Shown here piece by piece: positions 13,248-28,900 of a stretch of DNA of 64,000 nucleotides. Position 1 is the stretch's first letter. Each line of letters begins with the position of its first letter. The notes under the pieces are model-generated. The model was not told the DNA's origin. It was given only the letters and a program-made list of their open reading frames with translations, and did no database searches. Source of the stretch: Spirodela intermedia (lineage: Eukaryota; Streptophyta; Magnoliopsida; Alismatales; Araceae); assembly GCA_902729315.2 (NCBI GenBank), contig LR746276.1:5582669-5646668 (forward strand). Direction: 5' to 3'. A program made the translations under genes and the position numbers.

Positions 13248-13438
13248 AGAGTGTGAGCGAGAGGAGAGAGTGAGAGGGATTTGCTTATTGCGGAGGTTGT
13301 CTTTGAGCAGTTCAATTTATTTATTTATTTATTTTAATTCTGCAGAAAATGCTGCAATATGATCCATCGAAAAGGATCTCAGCCAAGAAAGCGATGGAGC
13401 ACCCTTACTTCGACGATTTGGACAAGATAGGTCTCTGA
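11245..13438 (+). CDS. CDKB2: B2-type cyclin-dependent kinase
   Basis: Ser/Thr kinase that acts with A/B-type cyclins at G2/M. Exons: 11245-11459, 11850-11991, 12070-12131, 12209-12320, 12424-12517, 12599-12668, 12756-12894, 13346-13438; 308 aa. Motifs: glycine loop [11 protein letters not shown] (from residue 17), PPTTLRE at 51-57 (cyclin-binding helix; PPTTLRE marks the B2 class, PPTALRE the B1 class), catalytic HRDLKPHN (139-146), ADLGL in place of DFG (plant CDKB style), T-loop [13 protein letters not shown], and a C-terminus ending [18 protein letters not shown]. The residues after ADLGL read SRSF; the remembered Arabidopsis paralogue has ARAF. Intron 3 (12132-12208) appears to use a GC donor: CTGCACAG|GCATGT, acceptor TTCTGCAG; only this junction gives HRDLKP. 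Intron 7 holds a (GA)n tract and a short duplicated segment. ATG 11245 is chosen because it opens the conserved frame 80 bp after the TATA box. Confidence 0.95.
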
Positions 13439-14550
13439 AAGATAACCAGGAGGGTTACGTCTACTGGCATGACAAGTCTCCTCTTGCTGCTTTCCTCGAG
13501 CATCGAATAGTCAACGCGTTTGGCTTTCCTATGTTGCTGAACCATCTTTGTTTTCACCCTGCCACAGTGGGTGTTGACTGGTTTCCTCAAGAAAATGTGG
13601 GGCCCACTTATTCAATATTGACTTTCCCCCTAATTTAGCCGCGTCAAACCCCACATTGACTTCTCTTTGTACAAGTGTGGACAGTCTGATTCAGCTGATC
13701 TCCGAGATGTTTGTTTGCTTGGCGACTTGATTGCAACTTTGACCAGTTCAGGATTCTATTTATTTTACCTCTGGTAGAGAATGCTGCAATATGAACAATC
13801 GAGATTGAGATCACGAGGTTTGACTATGGCTACACGATCCGATCCGATCCGATCCGAGATTGCATACTGCAATATGCTGCAGTATTGATTCAGCTGAACT
13901 GATCCGATCAAGACTGAGATCATCTTTCATGGCGCCAATTATCTAATCTGATCAAGATGGACCTCGGTGTTTGACTTTCGGATGTTAAGTTCTGACCATG
14001 AGGGGTAGAATTATGGAAACTTCAATCCATTCTAATGAAGGCTACTAAGTTTGACTTTGATGTCATGAAGTTCCGATTCCCCTGACAGGAAGACATAAAG
14101 TTCCTGGTCAAATCGATTTGAGAACTTCACCCAAGGGAAGTGAATCCTCCGATTTGGGCGACCTGACACCGCCAAGATTGGGATCAAGGGTTTGACTTTT
14201 GTCCCGGTTTGACTTTTACAGCTGGATATATCTCCAAATTATCCTATGTTCTGGGTAGAATTTATTTCTTTATGTTAATATAAATGAGGACACACGGTTT
14301 GACTTTCGTAACTGAGTTTGACTTCTGGCTTTTCTGTTAATCAAAGGGCTGGATTATTTCAGACCCAAACGGCCCATCCATCCGCCTGTGGGCCCCTAAT
14401 AAATTAATACAAAACCGTTTTGATGTGCACGGAGGGCGTGCATTTTAGGAACAAAAGTGATTGCGTGGCAATAGATGAATTGTCTCTCTCATAAATGTAC
14501 ACTCCCAGTCGAGAGAGCATCAAGCTGGTTCTGACCGTCCGATTAATCGG
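13439..14550. promoter_or_regulatory. Intergenic region with TTTGACTT cluster, upstream of U2AF35
   Basis: No gene is recognised. Six copies of TTTGACTT on the + strand start at 13970, 14050, 14191, 14208, 14298 and 14317. Further TTGAC cores lie at about 13573, 13618, 13655, 13740 and 13820. A short tandem GATCC run (about 13837-13856) is present. At 13755-13812 there is a decayed copy of the CDKB2 intron 7/exon 8 junction. TTGAC(C/T) is the WRKY W-box core, so the cluster is a candidate WRKY-bound region, inferred from sequence only. Confidence 0.55.
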
Positions 14551-15234
14551 ATGCGCGTGATTGATCGATCTGGTGGCTCCTTAAATACCACCCATCGACA
14601 TATGATTGGACATTTCCAGACCCCTCCTCTCCGGTCTTCTTGCGGGAATATCAGCGAAACCCTAAAACTTCCTTCACCCTCTTCGTCAGATCTCTGGAGG
14701 AGAAGAGGTCGCGGTTCGTATCTCCCTTATAATTTTTCTTACTTCCCTCTCTTTGCTTTCCTGAATCAGGCCTGTTTTGATTTTGTTCGTTGTCTTGATC
14801 TCGTTGTAAATGGATACTAGAAAGGGTTTTTTTCAGTTCTTTCTGCGCAAGGTTGTAAATTTCCATTCGCGATAACTGTTCCATAGTAGTCGTGATAGGT
14901 TTTCCATACCGTATACTGGAAGTGTCATTTGTTTGCCCAATGCAAATACAGGGGTTAGGTTATACTTGGGGTTTTGAATGAAGATGTGGATTTCCCGAAT
15001 GCTGGCGCTATGCGATTACCAAATAGTTTGATCTAAACTAGCTTTCCAGTGCATATAATTCCTGGGGTAAAAGAAACGATGTTATATGAACTGATCTGGT
15101 ATGTTTTAAAATCACAATCTGAGGCTTTGTTTTGAACCTGGCACTATCTATTAGACTGAGAACTTGGTTTTAACTTCGCACACAGGCTTTCCTAAAGAAG
15201 GTGAAGCGGGTGCTGTTTCTTCTGCGCAGACCTG
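14551..15234 (+). promoter_or_regulatory. U2AF35 5' leader with telo-box and leader intron
   Basis: A telo-box AAACCCTAA (14657-14665), common in promoters or leaders of plant translation and RNA-processing genes, lies in what is probably the first non-coding exon. A likely leader intron runs from a donor near 14708 (AGAAGAG|GTCGCG) or slightly downstream to the acceptor CACACAG at about 15184. The coding exon then starts with a 50-nt leader before ATG 15235. The donor is not firmly placed. Single-exon coding regions behind a 5'-UTR intron are, from memory, typical of plant U2AF35 genes. Confidence 0.55.
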
Positions 15235-16065
15235 ATGGCAGAGCATCTGGCCTCGATCTTTGGCACGGAGAAGGACCGGGTTAATTGTCCATTCTACTTC
15301 AAGATAGGGGCGTGCCGGCACGGGGACCGCTGTTCCAGGCTCCATAACCGCCCCACAATATCTCCCACTCTCCTGCTTTCAAACATGTACCAGAGGCCTG
15401 ACATGATCACACCTGGGGTAGATGCTCAGGGCCAGCCCATTGATCCTCGCAAGATCCAAGAGCACTTTGAAGACTTCTATGAGGACCTCTTCGAGGAACT
15501 CAGCAAGTTTGGGGAGATTGAAAGTCTCAATGTCTGCGATAACCTTGCTGATCATATGGTTGGGAATGTCTATGTCCAGTTCAAAGAGGAAGATCAGGCT
15601 GAAGCAGCTTTACGCGCTCTTCAGGGCCGATTCTACTCTGGGCGTCCAATCATTGCTGACTTCTCCCCCGTCACGGATTTCCGGGAGGCTACCTGCCGGC
15701 AGTTTGAGGAGAACAGCTGCAATCGGGGTGGATACTGCAATTTCATGCATGTGAAGCAAATTGGAAGGGAGCTGCGAAGGAAGCTTTTTGGGCGTTACCG
15801 AAGATCGAGGGGGAGCAGGAGTCGGAGTAGGAGCCCAATCCCCCAACGAAGGGAGCAGCGTGAGCCTGGTGCCTACCGTGATTTTGGGGATGGCCGTGAT
15901 GGTGGCAGGCGAAATTGGAACAGACATGGAAGGCCTGAAGGTGATGGTGGTCGTCGGCATCATCGAAGTCCCAAACGCATGAGAAGCCCTGTTCGAGAAG
16001 GAAGTGAGGAACGCCGTGCAAGGATTGAACAATGGAATCGAGAAAGAGAAGGAAATCAGGGCTGA
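15235..16065 (+). CDS. U2AF35: Splicing factor U2AF small subunit (U2AF35)
   Basis: Recognises the AG dinucleotide of 3' splice sites as the small partner of U2AF65, in the nucleus. One uninterrupted exon of 276 aa. In order: first CCCH zinc finger ([20 protein letters not shown], about 18-37); the pseudo-RRM/UHM region (about 43-146) with [20 protein letters not shown] and [17 protein letters not shown]; second CCCH finger ([19 protein letters not shown]); and a short Arg/Ser and Arg/Gly-rich tail ([34 protein letters not shown]) ending [12 protein letters not shown]. Length and order match plant U2AF35a/b. No breaks or missing zinc ligands were seen. It is convergent with mtHSP70, 3 kb downstream. 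Confidence 0.96.
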   Translation: MAEHLASIFGTEKDRVNCPFYFKIGACRHGDRCSRLHNRPTISPTLLLSNMYQRPDMITPGVDAQGQPIDPRKIQEHFEDFYEDLFEELSKFGEIESLNVCDNLADHMVGNVYVQFKEEDQAEAALRALQGRFYSGRPIIADFSPVTDFREATCRQFEENSCNRGGYCNFMHVKQIGRELRRKLFGRYRRSRGSRSRSRSPIPQRREQREPGAYRDFGDGRDGGRRNWNRHGRPEGDGGRRHHRSPKRMRSPVREGSEERRARIEQWNREREGNQG

Positions 16066-18886
16066 AATCGGCCGTTCTTGCTGTATTTCGCTGATTCTGT
16101 TGAAGGATGTTGGAAGAGAAAGCTTTGTATGGTTTTCTCAGCTCGTATTTTGGTAAACTTTGGGTCCAGGCACATTTGCGGCACGCAAGCCTCGAACTGG
16201 TGTGTCTTCTTTTAATGCTCGGAAACATATTTTCAAATCTGACATCTTGTTACTTTAATGCTGGTTTGGCACCTATGTCAAGTAAAATCCTTAGTTTCAT
16301 GGTAATTGCCTATTTGATTGTTTCATATAGTAGGCTTAAAATTTCTCATTAGTTTGCCTATCAGACGCTTGCTTTTAATGCGAGAATGGTACTGATTGTT
16401 ATTATGCCAATATAGCTCTTGCTCGTGCTAATTTTACACGAATGACCCCTTTTTTTTTTAACGTAGAGCATGGAAGATTTAGAGCCTATCCCAAAATTGT
16501 GGTGAATGGTTTCTTAGAAAATTTGGGGACCTTGAGGGAATTTAATGCACTCGATCATTTTTTTTTATATAGGAATTAATTATCTGAAGCCTATAGCTGC
16601 GAATGGCCCCCATTTACCCTGGGATTTTTCTTATCTGGTTGTGGAATTTTCTTCTCACTAAAGGATACATATAATTGCCGTTCGTTAATATCTTGTGATG
16701 TGCTGAAAAAATCCTCTCTGTTCTCTCTTTTTTTTTTAATGGCCAACGCATACCGGTTGGTGTTTTTGTATCATGCTGTTATTCGTTTGATTCATGTGCC
16801 ACATATGGTTCGAACATGCTATTCCATGTTGATTCCCAACAATTTAATAAGTTGTCTGAGTTGTCTCCCGGTTACTTTCTGATGTTTTCGTTATTCCTCA
16901 TCTTTTATGGGTTTCGCATGTTGCTTTTCATGTCTTGATCCTTGATGATTGATCGTGCAATCTCCAATTTGACGTATTTTCCCCTGTTTTTAGGGTTTCT
17001 AGGTTTCAGATGTTGCGAAACACACCCATTATTGGAGAAGAGTAATTTTTGGGGATTCCATTTTGGAGGTGAATGAAAATTATTTATACAGCTGGTTCCT
17101 TGAAAACGTCTTATTATCATGGCATTGCCATTAGCCACGTCTTTCCCCCAACAGACTGCTTGTCCAGAACAGGAAGAAAAGAAGGTATCTTGAATAAATA
17201 ATTCAAGGTTATAGAAAAATCATCGGATATGGTTCTTTAACTCCCATTAAAACGATGAGTGAGAAGATTAAAGCTGTTTCAGGATAGATACCAAAATGAT
17301 ACCGGAGTGATTCACCTCCTGCAATTCACTCGATTTCTCTGGGCTGTATGAATGAAGTATTTGATAAAGGATGTCATGCTGGGGGGCTGGATGGATGTAA
17401 AGGGCCCTTTTCATTTGGTGAAATGAATGGTGCAGGTTGAGGAAGAGCAGGGCAGGATCCGAGAAAAACTCAGTTTGTATACATGGACTCCCATCCTTAC
17501 TACTATTTTGGGACACAAATGCCATTCCCCCGCATTTGGGGGTCCCTTGGTAATTTTCCCCCCCTATACTTAAATAAATGGAAGAGCAGGGACAGGGCAA
17601 GACTCGGAGAGGTATTTTTCACAGGGGCTTCCATGATTTTCACAGGGAACTTTGTAGGTCGTTCAATTTTATTTTGTTTTATGTTTTTTATAAAAAAATA
17701 AAATAAATGGTGCAGGGTTCCAGAGAGCAGGACAGGACCTAATTAAAATATTATTATATATTATATACACCTTGGAAAATTTCTGGATTTTTCACATTTA
17801 TGGGAGAATAAATGGTGCAGGGTGTCGAAGAACAGGGATCGAGTCAAGAAGCATCGTGTATAATTTCTAGATTTTATTTTATTTTTTTATACTCTTGTAT
17901 GTTTTTAGTTCCCATAGTTTGAGGTTTTCAAGATTTCGTTTTTCCTCCCATTTTTTGGTATAATGATATTGGAAGAAGTACTAGGCATGCTTCAATTCCA
18001 CAGCCCAAGGACTCGAGAAAGCATGCCATACTAGTTTGATTTTCTGGATTTTTTTAATTTTTTTTTGTTACCCATCAAATTTGGTAAAATAAACTGTGCA
18101 GGGCAGAACTTCTCGGGGTTCCTTGTGTGTGTGTTTTGGCCTCCACTGGTTATTGCATGCAACTTCTTGGGTTTTTTTTTTTTTTTTTTCATTTCGTCGA
18201 AGTTTCGGTTAATTGAATTGTGTCGGTTTTGAGAAATGGCAGGATGAGACGAGAGAAATTATCTTGCATTTTTCCCCGAGGATTTCTTGATTTATTAATT
18301 TCTTTTAATTTTTTGGGCGTAATCAACTCCAGAGTGTGAGGAATTGCCGTGCATAATTCTTTGTCCACCTTCCCCGGATGATTTTACAAAGGGATTCATT
18401 GAAAATGGCGTTGCCAGAGATGATGATGAGCTTAAAAGCCTCTTAGCCTCTTCTTTGCCTTTGATCTTCTTAAACCCCTAGGGTTTTGTCTACATGGGAT
18501 ATATTTTAATTCGTGAAATATTTATCTATTTGGTTCCCATGGCAGGTTCTTGCACTCATTATATGCACCAACTGGGTTTTTTTCTTCTTTTTTTTCCCCA
18601 CTCATCCGTGGATTTAAATGGCTCTCTCTCTCTCTTCGTGTCCGCATGAACTAGGGTTTGTCCAGTTCCCAGTTTTCCGGAAGAGGGAGGTAGGATCTTG
18701 ACTGCTGGTTATGAGCGTTAGGCAGTTATTTTCTTCATGCGACATATTCATGACGTTTTAGGATGCCAGTAATGTGTGGGTATATGCCACAAATCCCGGT
18801 ACTCAACTTAGATATATGCATATATGCATTTAATCATAGAGAGATGAAAGAGGGGTGGAAATGGAAGGAGGAAAAGAGGTAGATAG

Positions 18887-18927
<41 letters not shown>

Positions 18928-19106
18928 GGGGGTACATATAAAAAATAGGAACACTCAAAGAGTGGTAAAATGGTTGGTTTGTAATGGATCAAAATTGTTA
19001 ATTAGTCCATTGGGCCAATTATTCGGCTAATCCAGATTTCTGAGAGTTGAGAGAGAGTAATAATAATCATCCGGGAGTCAACAATATCCTTGCAGGTTGC
19101 GGCCTT
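16066..19106. other. 3-kb convergent intergenic region between U2AF35 and mtHSP70
   Basis: No coding region is supported; short frames inside have no recognisable product. The part nearest U2AF35 is its 3' UTR. From 17420 to 18120 there is a diverged repeated motif (separate entry). A (GA)n tract occupies about 18892-18922. Poly-T runs occur at 16449-16460, 16722-16738 and 18173-18190. The segment is unusually long for a gap between compact genes. Confidence 0.5.
17420..18115 (+). repeat. Diverged dispersed repeat (AAATGGTGCAGG motif)
   Basis: Five related segments begin near 17421, 17573, 17701, 17808 and 18087. The core is AAATAAATGGTGCAGGG followed by a purine-rich stretch like AGAGCAGGACAGGAC. 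The second copy lacks the GTGCAG part and the fifth reads AAACTGTGCAGGG. Between copies the phrase TTTCTGGATTTTT or TTTCTAGATTTT recurs (about 17775, 17862, 18040). Spacing is uneven (107-279 bp), so this is an old, decayed tandem array rather than a clean satellite. Confidence 0.6.
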
Positions 19107-22136
<3,030 letters not shown>

Positions 22137-22968
22137 CAGAGCACAAGAAGAGCAAGGTCCTCCAAAGGCGCACCAGCAACTGCTAAAACCCTAAGACTTA
22201 CGCAGCCAAGGCTGTTATAGCGGGAGATGGCCTGCTTGCGGAAGGGGTTAAGACCATTCGGGAAGCTTCTAGACCTTCTACAGAAAATTTCGGACGATCT
22301 CTGCCGTCCATCGAGTTCTCAGCCCGTTTCCATGATCTGACGGCCATGACATCGGCGGGCCGGGCCCGTTCCTCAGCCTCGGCTGAAAAGAATAAAATAG
22401 AGAAAATATATATTTACTAAGTAAAAACTATCTTTAATGCATTTCCTTTATTAAATAGTAAATTATTAATCATAATAAAATCAATGTTCGGGCCCGCGCT
22501 ACCTTCAATGTGTCCGTTAGTGGGACTGGGAACGGCAAGTGGAGAAAAGGGTCAGGTAAGTATTGCCGATTATACCCTTTACAAAGTGGAGAATCTCTAG
22601 GAAGCCCAGGAAGATCTTCTAAGTGGGATGGTCAACGAGACGCGACGGAGATTTAGCAATCAGTATGCCCACCTCCCGAAGACAGTGCCGGCTGTCCGCG
22701 GCTGCTAGCAGATTCCATGGTTGGTGAAATAAATCTTTAGTTCACCGCGAGTGATGGTGGAGAAAAACCGAGCGGGAAAGGTTTGTAACCGGAAAGCTCC
22801 GTAATCCACGGGGATGGGACTGGCCGTTGGGTGGCATTTTTAGTAATAAATTTTTAATTTGAGGGTTTTTGTTGGGACGTAAATCCCTCAGGTGGCCGGG
22901 ATCCATCGCCTTCAAATGGACTCGCCGGAGAAGAGCGGGTAGAGAGAGAACGGCGAGTTCGGAGGAAG
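22137..22968. promoter_or_regulatory. Divergent promoter of mtHSP70 and PFP-alpha
   Basis: The 832 bp between the two start codons. On the mtHSP70 side, GAAGCTTCTAGA (22262-22273) is a GAAnnTTCnnGA heat-shock-element core about 126 bp before the ATG. A telo-box AAACCCTAA (22186-22194, + orientation) lies in the mtHSP70 leader. GGGCCC-type site II-like motifs occur at about 22366 and 22489. An AT-rich stretch (22385-22485) separates the two sides. The HSE agrees with a stress-responsive chaperone promoter; activity is inferred. Confidence 0.55.
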
Positions 22969-25900
22969 ATGGAGTCGGATTTCGGCGTCCCCGGAGAGCT
23001 GTCAGATCTGCAGAAGAAGAGAGCCGAGTACCAGCCAGGGCTCCCCCCATGCCTCCAGGTGCTTCTTATGCTGCTTCTCTCGGCTTCTCTCGGTTTCTTC
23101 CTCTCCGTTTCTCTGTCTACTCTCGGAATCTTTCAAGCCGGTAGGGTTCGCCTCGGCCTTAGAGGAGCTCGCAGTGTACTTCGCTCAACACATATTTTTT
23201 GACGCAAGCTGCGGATCTGATGATGGCTCAGCGTCGGATCGGGCGTTTGTAGGTTGGTCGAGTTATGGATGGCTTTGCTTGGTTTCTTAAACGTCCACCT
23301 TTTTGGTCACTGTGGAGATAGTGACAAAGATAGGTTTTTGCGTTACTGTGGCTTGGTTTTCACGAGAGGATTACGCGAGCGGTGATATGAACCACTTAAA
23401 CTAAAATCCAGTGTATTGTTGTGAGATTTAAGAGAACTTTTTACATTGTGGATGGTCTTTTATATTTTCTGCGAGACAAATGTATCACTTTGTGGTTTTT
23501 TTTAATTACAAATGGATGCGCGTAGTTGATTGGTCGAGTTCTATCAGCTAAAACGAAATGTCAAATGGATTTCTGTTGTCATTCAAACTGATCAGCTAGG
23601 ACAGTGTGTCGAAGAATTAAGTCAATGTTGGGTGATCGAGCTTGATCTGCGGTAGTGGGGCTTAATAGGAAATCGCACATGCGCTTCCTGTAGGTTGAAA
23701 AGATAGTTTCTCTTAGTGGTGGTTGCTACTGAGGCTCTTGTCCTGACCGAAATATGGAAAATCTCCACAACTGGCCTGCTTCATCCTCTTTGTTCCTTGT
23801 GTGGAACAGAACTGTATCTCAATTGTCGATAAAAGAATTACAATTCAAATAGACGAAGAAAACTGAAAATGCCTTTCCACACACATACCAGCAGCATTTA
23901 ATAGTATTTCGTTCTTCTTTTAGATACTATATTGTATATTTTTATAATGTGACCAGGGTACGACAGTCCGGGTAGAGTTTGGTGACTTTACGACAACTGC
24001 AGATCCAGCCAGTAATCATGTCATCAGCCATTCATTTCCACATACATACGGCCAACGTTTGGCACACTTTCTCAGGGCAACGGCCAAGATACCTGACGCT
24101 CAGATCATTACAGAGCACCCAGTAATGAAGTAAGTGGCAATGAATCTGGTGAGACACAAATTTTTTTGTACGGTATAAAAGACCAAAATCATTGTATTAG
24201 ATTTTGACTAAAATTTATTTATTTATCTTTTTTTATGTGGTTCAAAGTACCCATGGTTTATGGAATCAACTGATTTGGATCAGAATTTTTGGGCACTGGT
24301 TCAATTTTAAGGGGGAGAAGCCAACTGGCTTGATTGGTATATAAAATAAAAAAGACTGCTTATCTCACTGCAATTGACTGGGTAGTCTGTGGTCTTTGCT
24401 GTTGCTGGAGTAAGAGCCATAAAAGAAGAAAAAGGAAAATACTGCAGGGAACAAGCCAGCGGAGGAAGAAGAGGGTGGTTAGGAACTATAAAATAGAAGA
24501 AAAAGACGGACATAAACAGAAATATATTACATTAGCTCCATCAAATTTAAAATAAATTTAATTGGCTTTTATTCTTGGATCAAATGATTTAAATAGTCCA
24601 ATCAAATATCGATCCATGCAAGCCCATATTATTGATACCCATATCAGTGATTCTGTGATTGATAACGTTAGTGCTAGACAAGAAATACATTTCATAAATA
24701 TTTTCAAGGGTGTACTGGAAAAATGAAAAAGCTAGAGTTTTAATTACTTCTTGAATCATTGTGTAGTTCTCAATTTATGAAGCTGATGAAGTAGCAAAAC
24801 TTTCCACACAGGAAAGGACATAATAAATAATGGTGCTGCGTTTTTCCTCAATAATCTTCTCATTGTCAGCGTTTCAAATTGCAGGGTGGGCGTGGTGTTT
24901 TGTGGTAGGCAATCTCCTGGCGGACATAATGTTATATGGGGCCTTTATGACACCATTAAACTTCACAATCCTAAAAGTACCTTGATTGGATTTGTTGGTA
25001 AGTATTCGTTTTCAATTTTCCTTATCATCATTAGCTGTTTTTTCCCTCTTCCTAGTGTTTTCTGGTGCTCATCAATTTTTTAATCCATAGAATGTGATTC
25101 TTATTATTGTTATTTGATGAAGTATTGGCTTGTCTTCTATTTAGGAATTATATACTTCCTTTTTTGTGGGAGGTTCAAGTTATTCTGAAACGGTTCTAAT
25201 TTCTTATCCTCTACTACCTCTGGAAAGTCGGTTAGGAAATATAAGATTCCATTATGAGAGAGTTGTTTTTCAGGAGCATGATTTTTTATGTTTACATATT
25301 GTTTTGTTGTCTGTTTCATTTCGATCTTGATCTTCCATTTTTCTCCATATACTTTTATTGTTAATATGTACCTGTTTATTTTAGTTAAATAATAATAATA
25401 TGCCTTATTTTATATGTTATAAAATTAAAATATAATGAATAGGACATTGCTTCGATGTTAATGATACAAATATGAAAGTGATTCATTAAAGATCTACTAG
25501 AGGCTATTTGATTATCCTTAAAAGATAAAAATATTTCATGTTCGTAATGCTGTTTCTCATGGTAAATTTCGACCACACCATGCCTAATTTTTCATTGTGA
25601 AGTATCGTGAGAAAATAAAAAATAAATGCACAGTTCTGTCTGATGGTCCTTTTTTGACAACAGGTGGGACTGAAGGTCTATTTGCCCAGAAAACTCTAGA
25701 AGTCACCAATGAGATTCTTTCTGCCTACAAAAATCAAGGTTCCAGGAAGCAGTCTGGCTTTTAATTTTTAAAATTTGTAAAGATGAATTGGATTTTTCTT
25801 TAATCTGGATCTTAAGTGCCGTTTAATGTTATCAAAGGTGGTTACGATATGCTGGGACGGACAAAAGATCAAATAAGAACCACTGAGCAAGTAAATGCTG

Positions 25901-28900
25901 CGCTGAAAACTTGTCAAACTTTACAGCTTGATGGGCTTGTTATCATTGGAGGTACTTCACTGACCAATTTTTTTTCTGCTATATTTATTTTTTTAGTTTA
26001 TTGACTTCTGCATTTGTAGGAGTTACTTCCAACACCGATGCTGCTCAGCTTGCAGAAACGTTTGCTGTAGCAGGATGTTCAACGAAGGTATCTAAAAAAC
26101 CTTCCCATCCTTTCTTCTTCTTATTTTTTAAAATAATGTCTGAACTAAAACACCTCTTTTTTGCTCATATTCCTAGTTGAACATTTTTCAACATCCGTGG
26201 GATGAATGAGGAGAGATCTGGAGGCTCTGAAGTTCAAAAAATAATTCATCTGTCTTTAATTATACTATTGGTAGACTACAATTTAGTTTGCATCTTCATG
26301 AACAAAAAGATGGATGGTTGAAAGTTTACGTTCACATACTCTTTAATAACCAAATAAACTGCTAGGGTGCACTTTTGTAGTTATTGCTGATCTAAAGGAA
26401 ACAAAATGACTACGGATATGTTAAACTCGAAAGAAAGAGAAGTCAAGAACATGCAGTGTGGTAGCAACTTTGGAAGTCCCGAAAGACATTGCTGATCTTT
26501 CTGCTAGGGAAGAGCAATGACCCTCATAGGGATATTCACTGGGTCAGCCCATCTCTGTAAAGACCCAATTTTTATTTTGACGCTAAATCAAGAAGCTTTC
26601 TAAATAGATATGGCCCTGATCCTCTGCGTTTTTTCTCAACTCAAAATTTCTCCGTTTGTAGATTTAATAGAAAACCAGTCAGAAGCAAAATCTATTAAGA
26701 TAGTAGGGTACGCGCAATGTAAAAAAAATAGTATAGATAACTGAGAGAAGAGGCAAAGGCGTGACAGAATGCAGGTTATAATCCTTTATCCTTCCTTGCT
26801 TCAGCCTTTCTTCCTCTAATGCTCTGACACACGGGCTATAGGAGGGGAGATAGCAGACAAAATAGAAACTCTCTTGCCTTCTCCTGCTTTCTTATTGAGG
26901 TAAACACAGAAGAAGGGCTAATTAGTTGACCATTCTTGGGTAGGATGATCAAAGTCTCAAATGCATAGTTTGCAAGTTTCTTGTTACAAGAATATATTGG
27001 GACGAAAGCCCTCTTGTGATAGTGAAATCTCGAATTTATGGATTTACATTAAGGCAGATTTTCTTGTACCTTATTTCTAATATTTGGCTATTTGAGTTCA
27101 TCTCATTCTCTCAGAAATGTTCTGTCAACAGGTAGTGGGGGTTCCTGTTACTTTGAATGGAGATTTGAAGAATCAGTTTGTGGAGGCCAATGTTGGCTTT
27201 GATACAGTATGTAAGGTGCGTACATGATTACATTTGTACTTTTTCCATCAACTGATGTACTGAATAGGATTTTCTTTGCAAATTTTCCCTGCTTCTTTAG
27301 AAAACCTCATACAACGCGTCTTAAGTTAAGCTGGAGAATGAAGCCTTTATGCATTCAAATGACTAATCGTTAGAGAGATTAACTTTACAGCTCAAAAAAA
27401 TCATCAAAATTCACATACAATGTGTTCTTTATACTTAATTATATTCTCAAACGTTTTTTTTACAATGTCAGAATTATTCATAGATTTGTCACTTTTGTAG
27501 TTATTTATTTTGCATATTTTAGAAAATAAAATAAGTTAGCTTCCTAGGATAATCCTTCCAGAAGGTATAGCTGCAGAGGTTTTCATCCTGCGTAATTTAA
27601 TGTACTTACAGGTGAAATGGATTGAATTTTTTTTGTTACGACAAGAAGCTTCTTGTAACAAAATTACAGTGATCAGTGAGTAATGCTTCAGCGCTAATAT
27701 TGCTAGAGAAACTGAATCTTTTTAATATTTTTACAACCTCAGATTAATTCCCAGCTCATCAGCAATGTCTGCGTTGATGCTCTCTCAGCAGAAAAGGTAT
27801 CATCCATTTCCACTGGTTGTTGACATTTGTTTTTAGACGTTCACAGTATCAGTTTGACTGTGAACTTGAGATATCCAATTTCCTTCAATTTCTAGTTTTT
27901 CTTTCAATATTATATATTAAATTGTGCTCATAAAATATCCCCTATAGTTTATGACATTTTTTCTGGATTTGTGTCAGATCACAATACTTAATTTGGCTTC
28001 TTCTTCTTTTTTTTTTTCTGAATTTCTGGGCATTGATGCAATGGTGTTTCCTTCTTCTCACAGTACTATTACTTTATTCGACTGATGGGCCGAAAAGCAT
28101 CCCATGTGGCGCTGGAATGCACTCTTCAGTCGCACCCAAATATGGTTCAATTTCTCCCGTTTCATCCCATTATGGTCCATATTTCCTTGTTTTTCTTTCT
28201 TCATTTGTCATGGGATTTGATCAGGTCATCCTGGGCGAGGAGGTAGCTGCATCAAAACTTACTATTTTTGACATCACCAAGCAGATTTGCGATGCTGTCC
28301 AAGCCAGGGCCGAACAGGGTTGAGTATTGACATATTTCAAAAATAAAATAAAAAACCTTTCACTGCTTGTCTCTTGACCTGGATTATTTGCGACTGATGA
28401 GCAGACAAATATCATGGGGTCGTCCTTATACCCGAGGGTCTAGTGGAAAGCATTCCTGAGCTGTATGCTCTGCTTCAGGTGATCCACTGGTCATCGTCCT
28501 TTCCACCTGCTTCATCTCTTTCATAATCCACTCAACCCTAATTTTATATTCATGATTTTCGGTGATTGAATGGCTGTAGGAAATCCACAGTCTACACAAA
28601 CAAGGTGTTTCTGCGGAAAAAATCTCCTCCCAGCTTTCTCCTTGGGCGTCTGCTCTATTTGAGTTCCTCCCCCCTTTCATCAGAAGACAGGTTTTTGCCC
28701 ACCTTCGTCCATTATCTTTCCAAGACCCTTGTTCTCTATGATTCCATTTTAAATAAATCTGAAGGGTTTCTTCCGTTCCTTGTTGTTCAGCTGCTGCTCC
28801 ATCCGGAATCAGACGACTCTGCCCAGTTATCCCAGGTTCTGCAGTTTTATGGCCGTTTCTGTGGATATCTGTGTTCTGTTCTTGGCTAATAATTCTTTTA

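Noticed and set aside
26088-27131. Possible nested gene in the 1-kb PFPA intron 6
   Set aside because: No ORF of note and no RNA-gene features; treated as plain intron.
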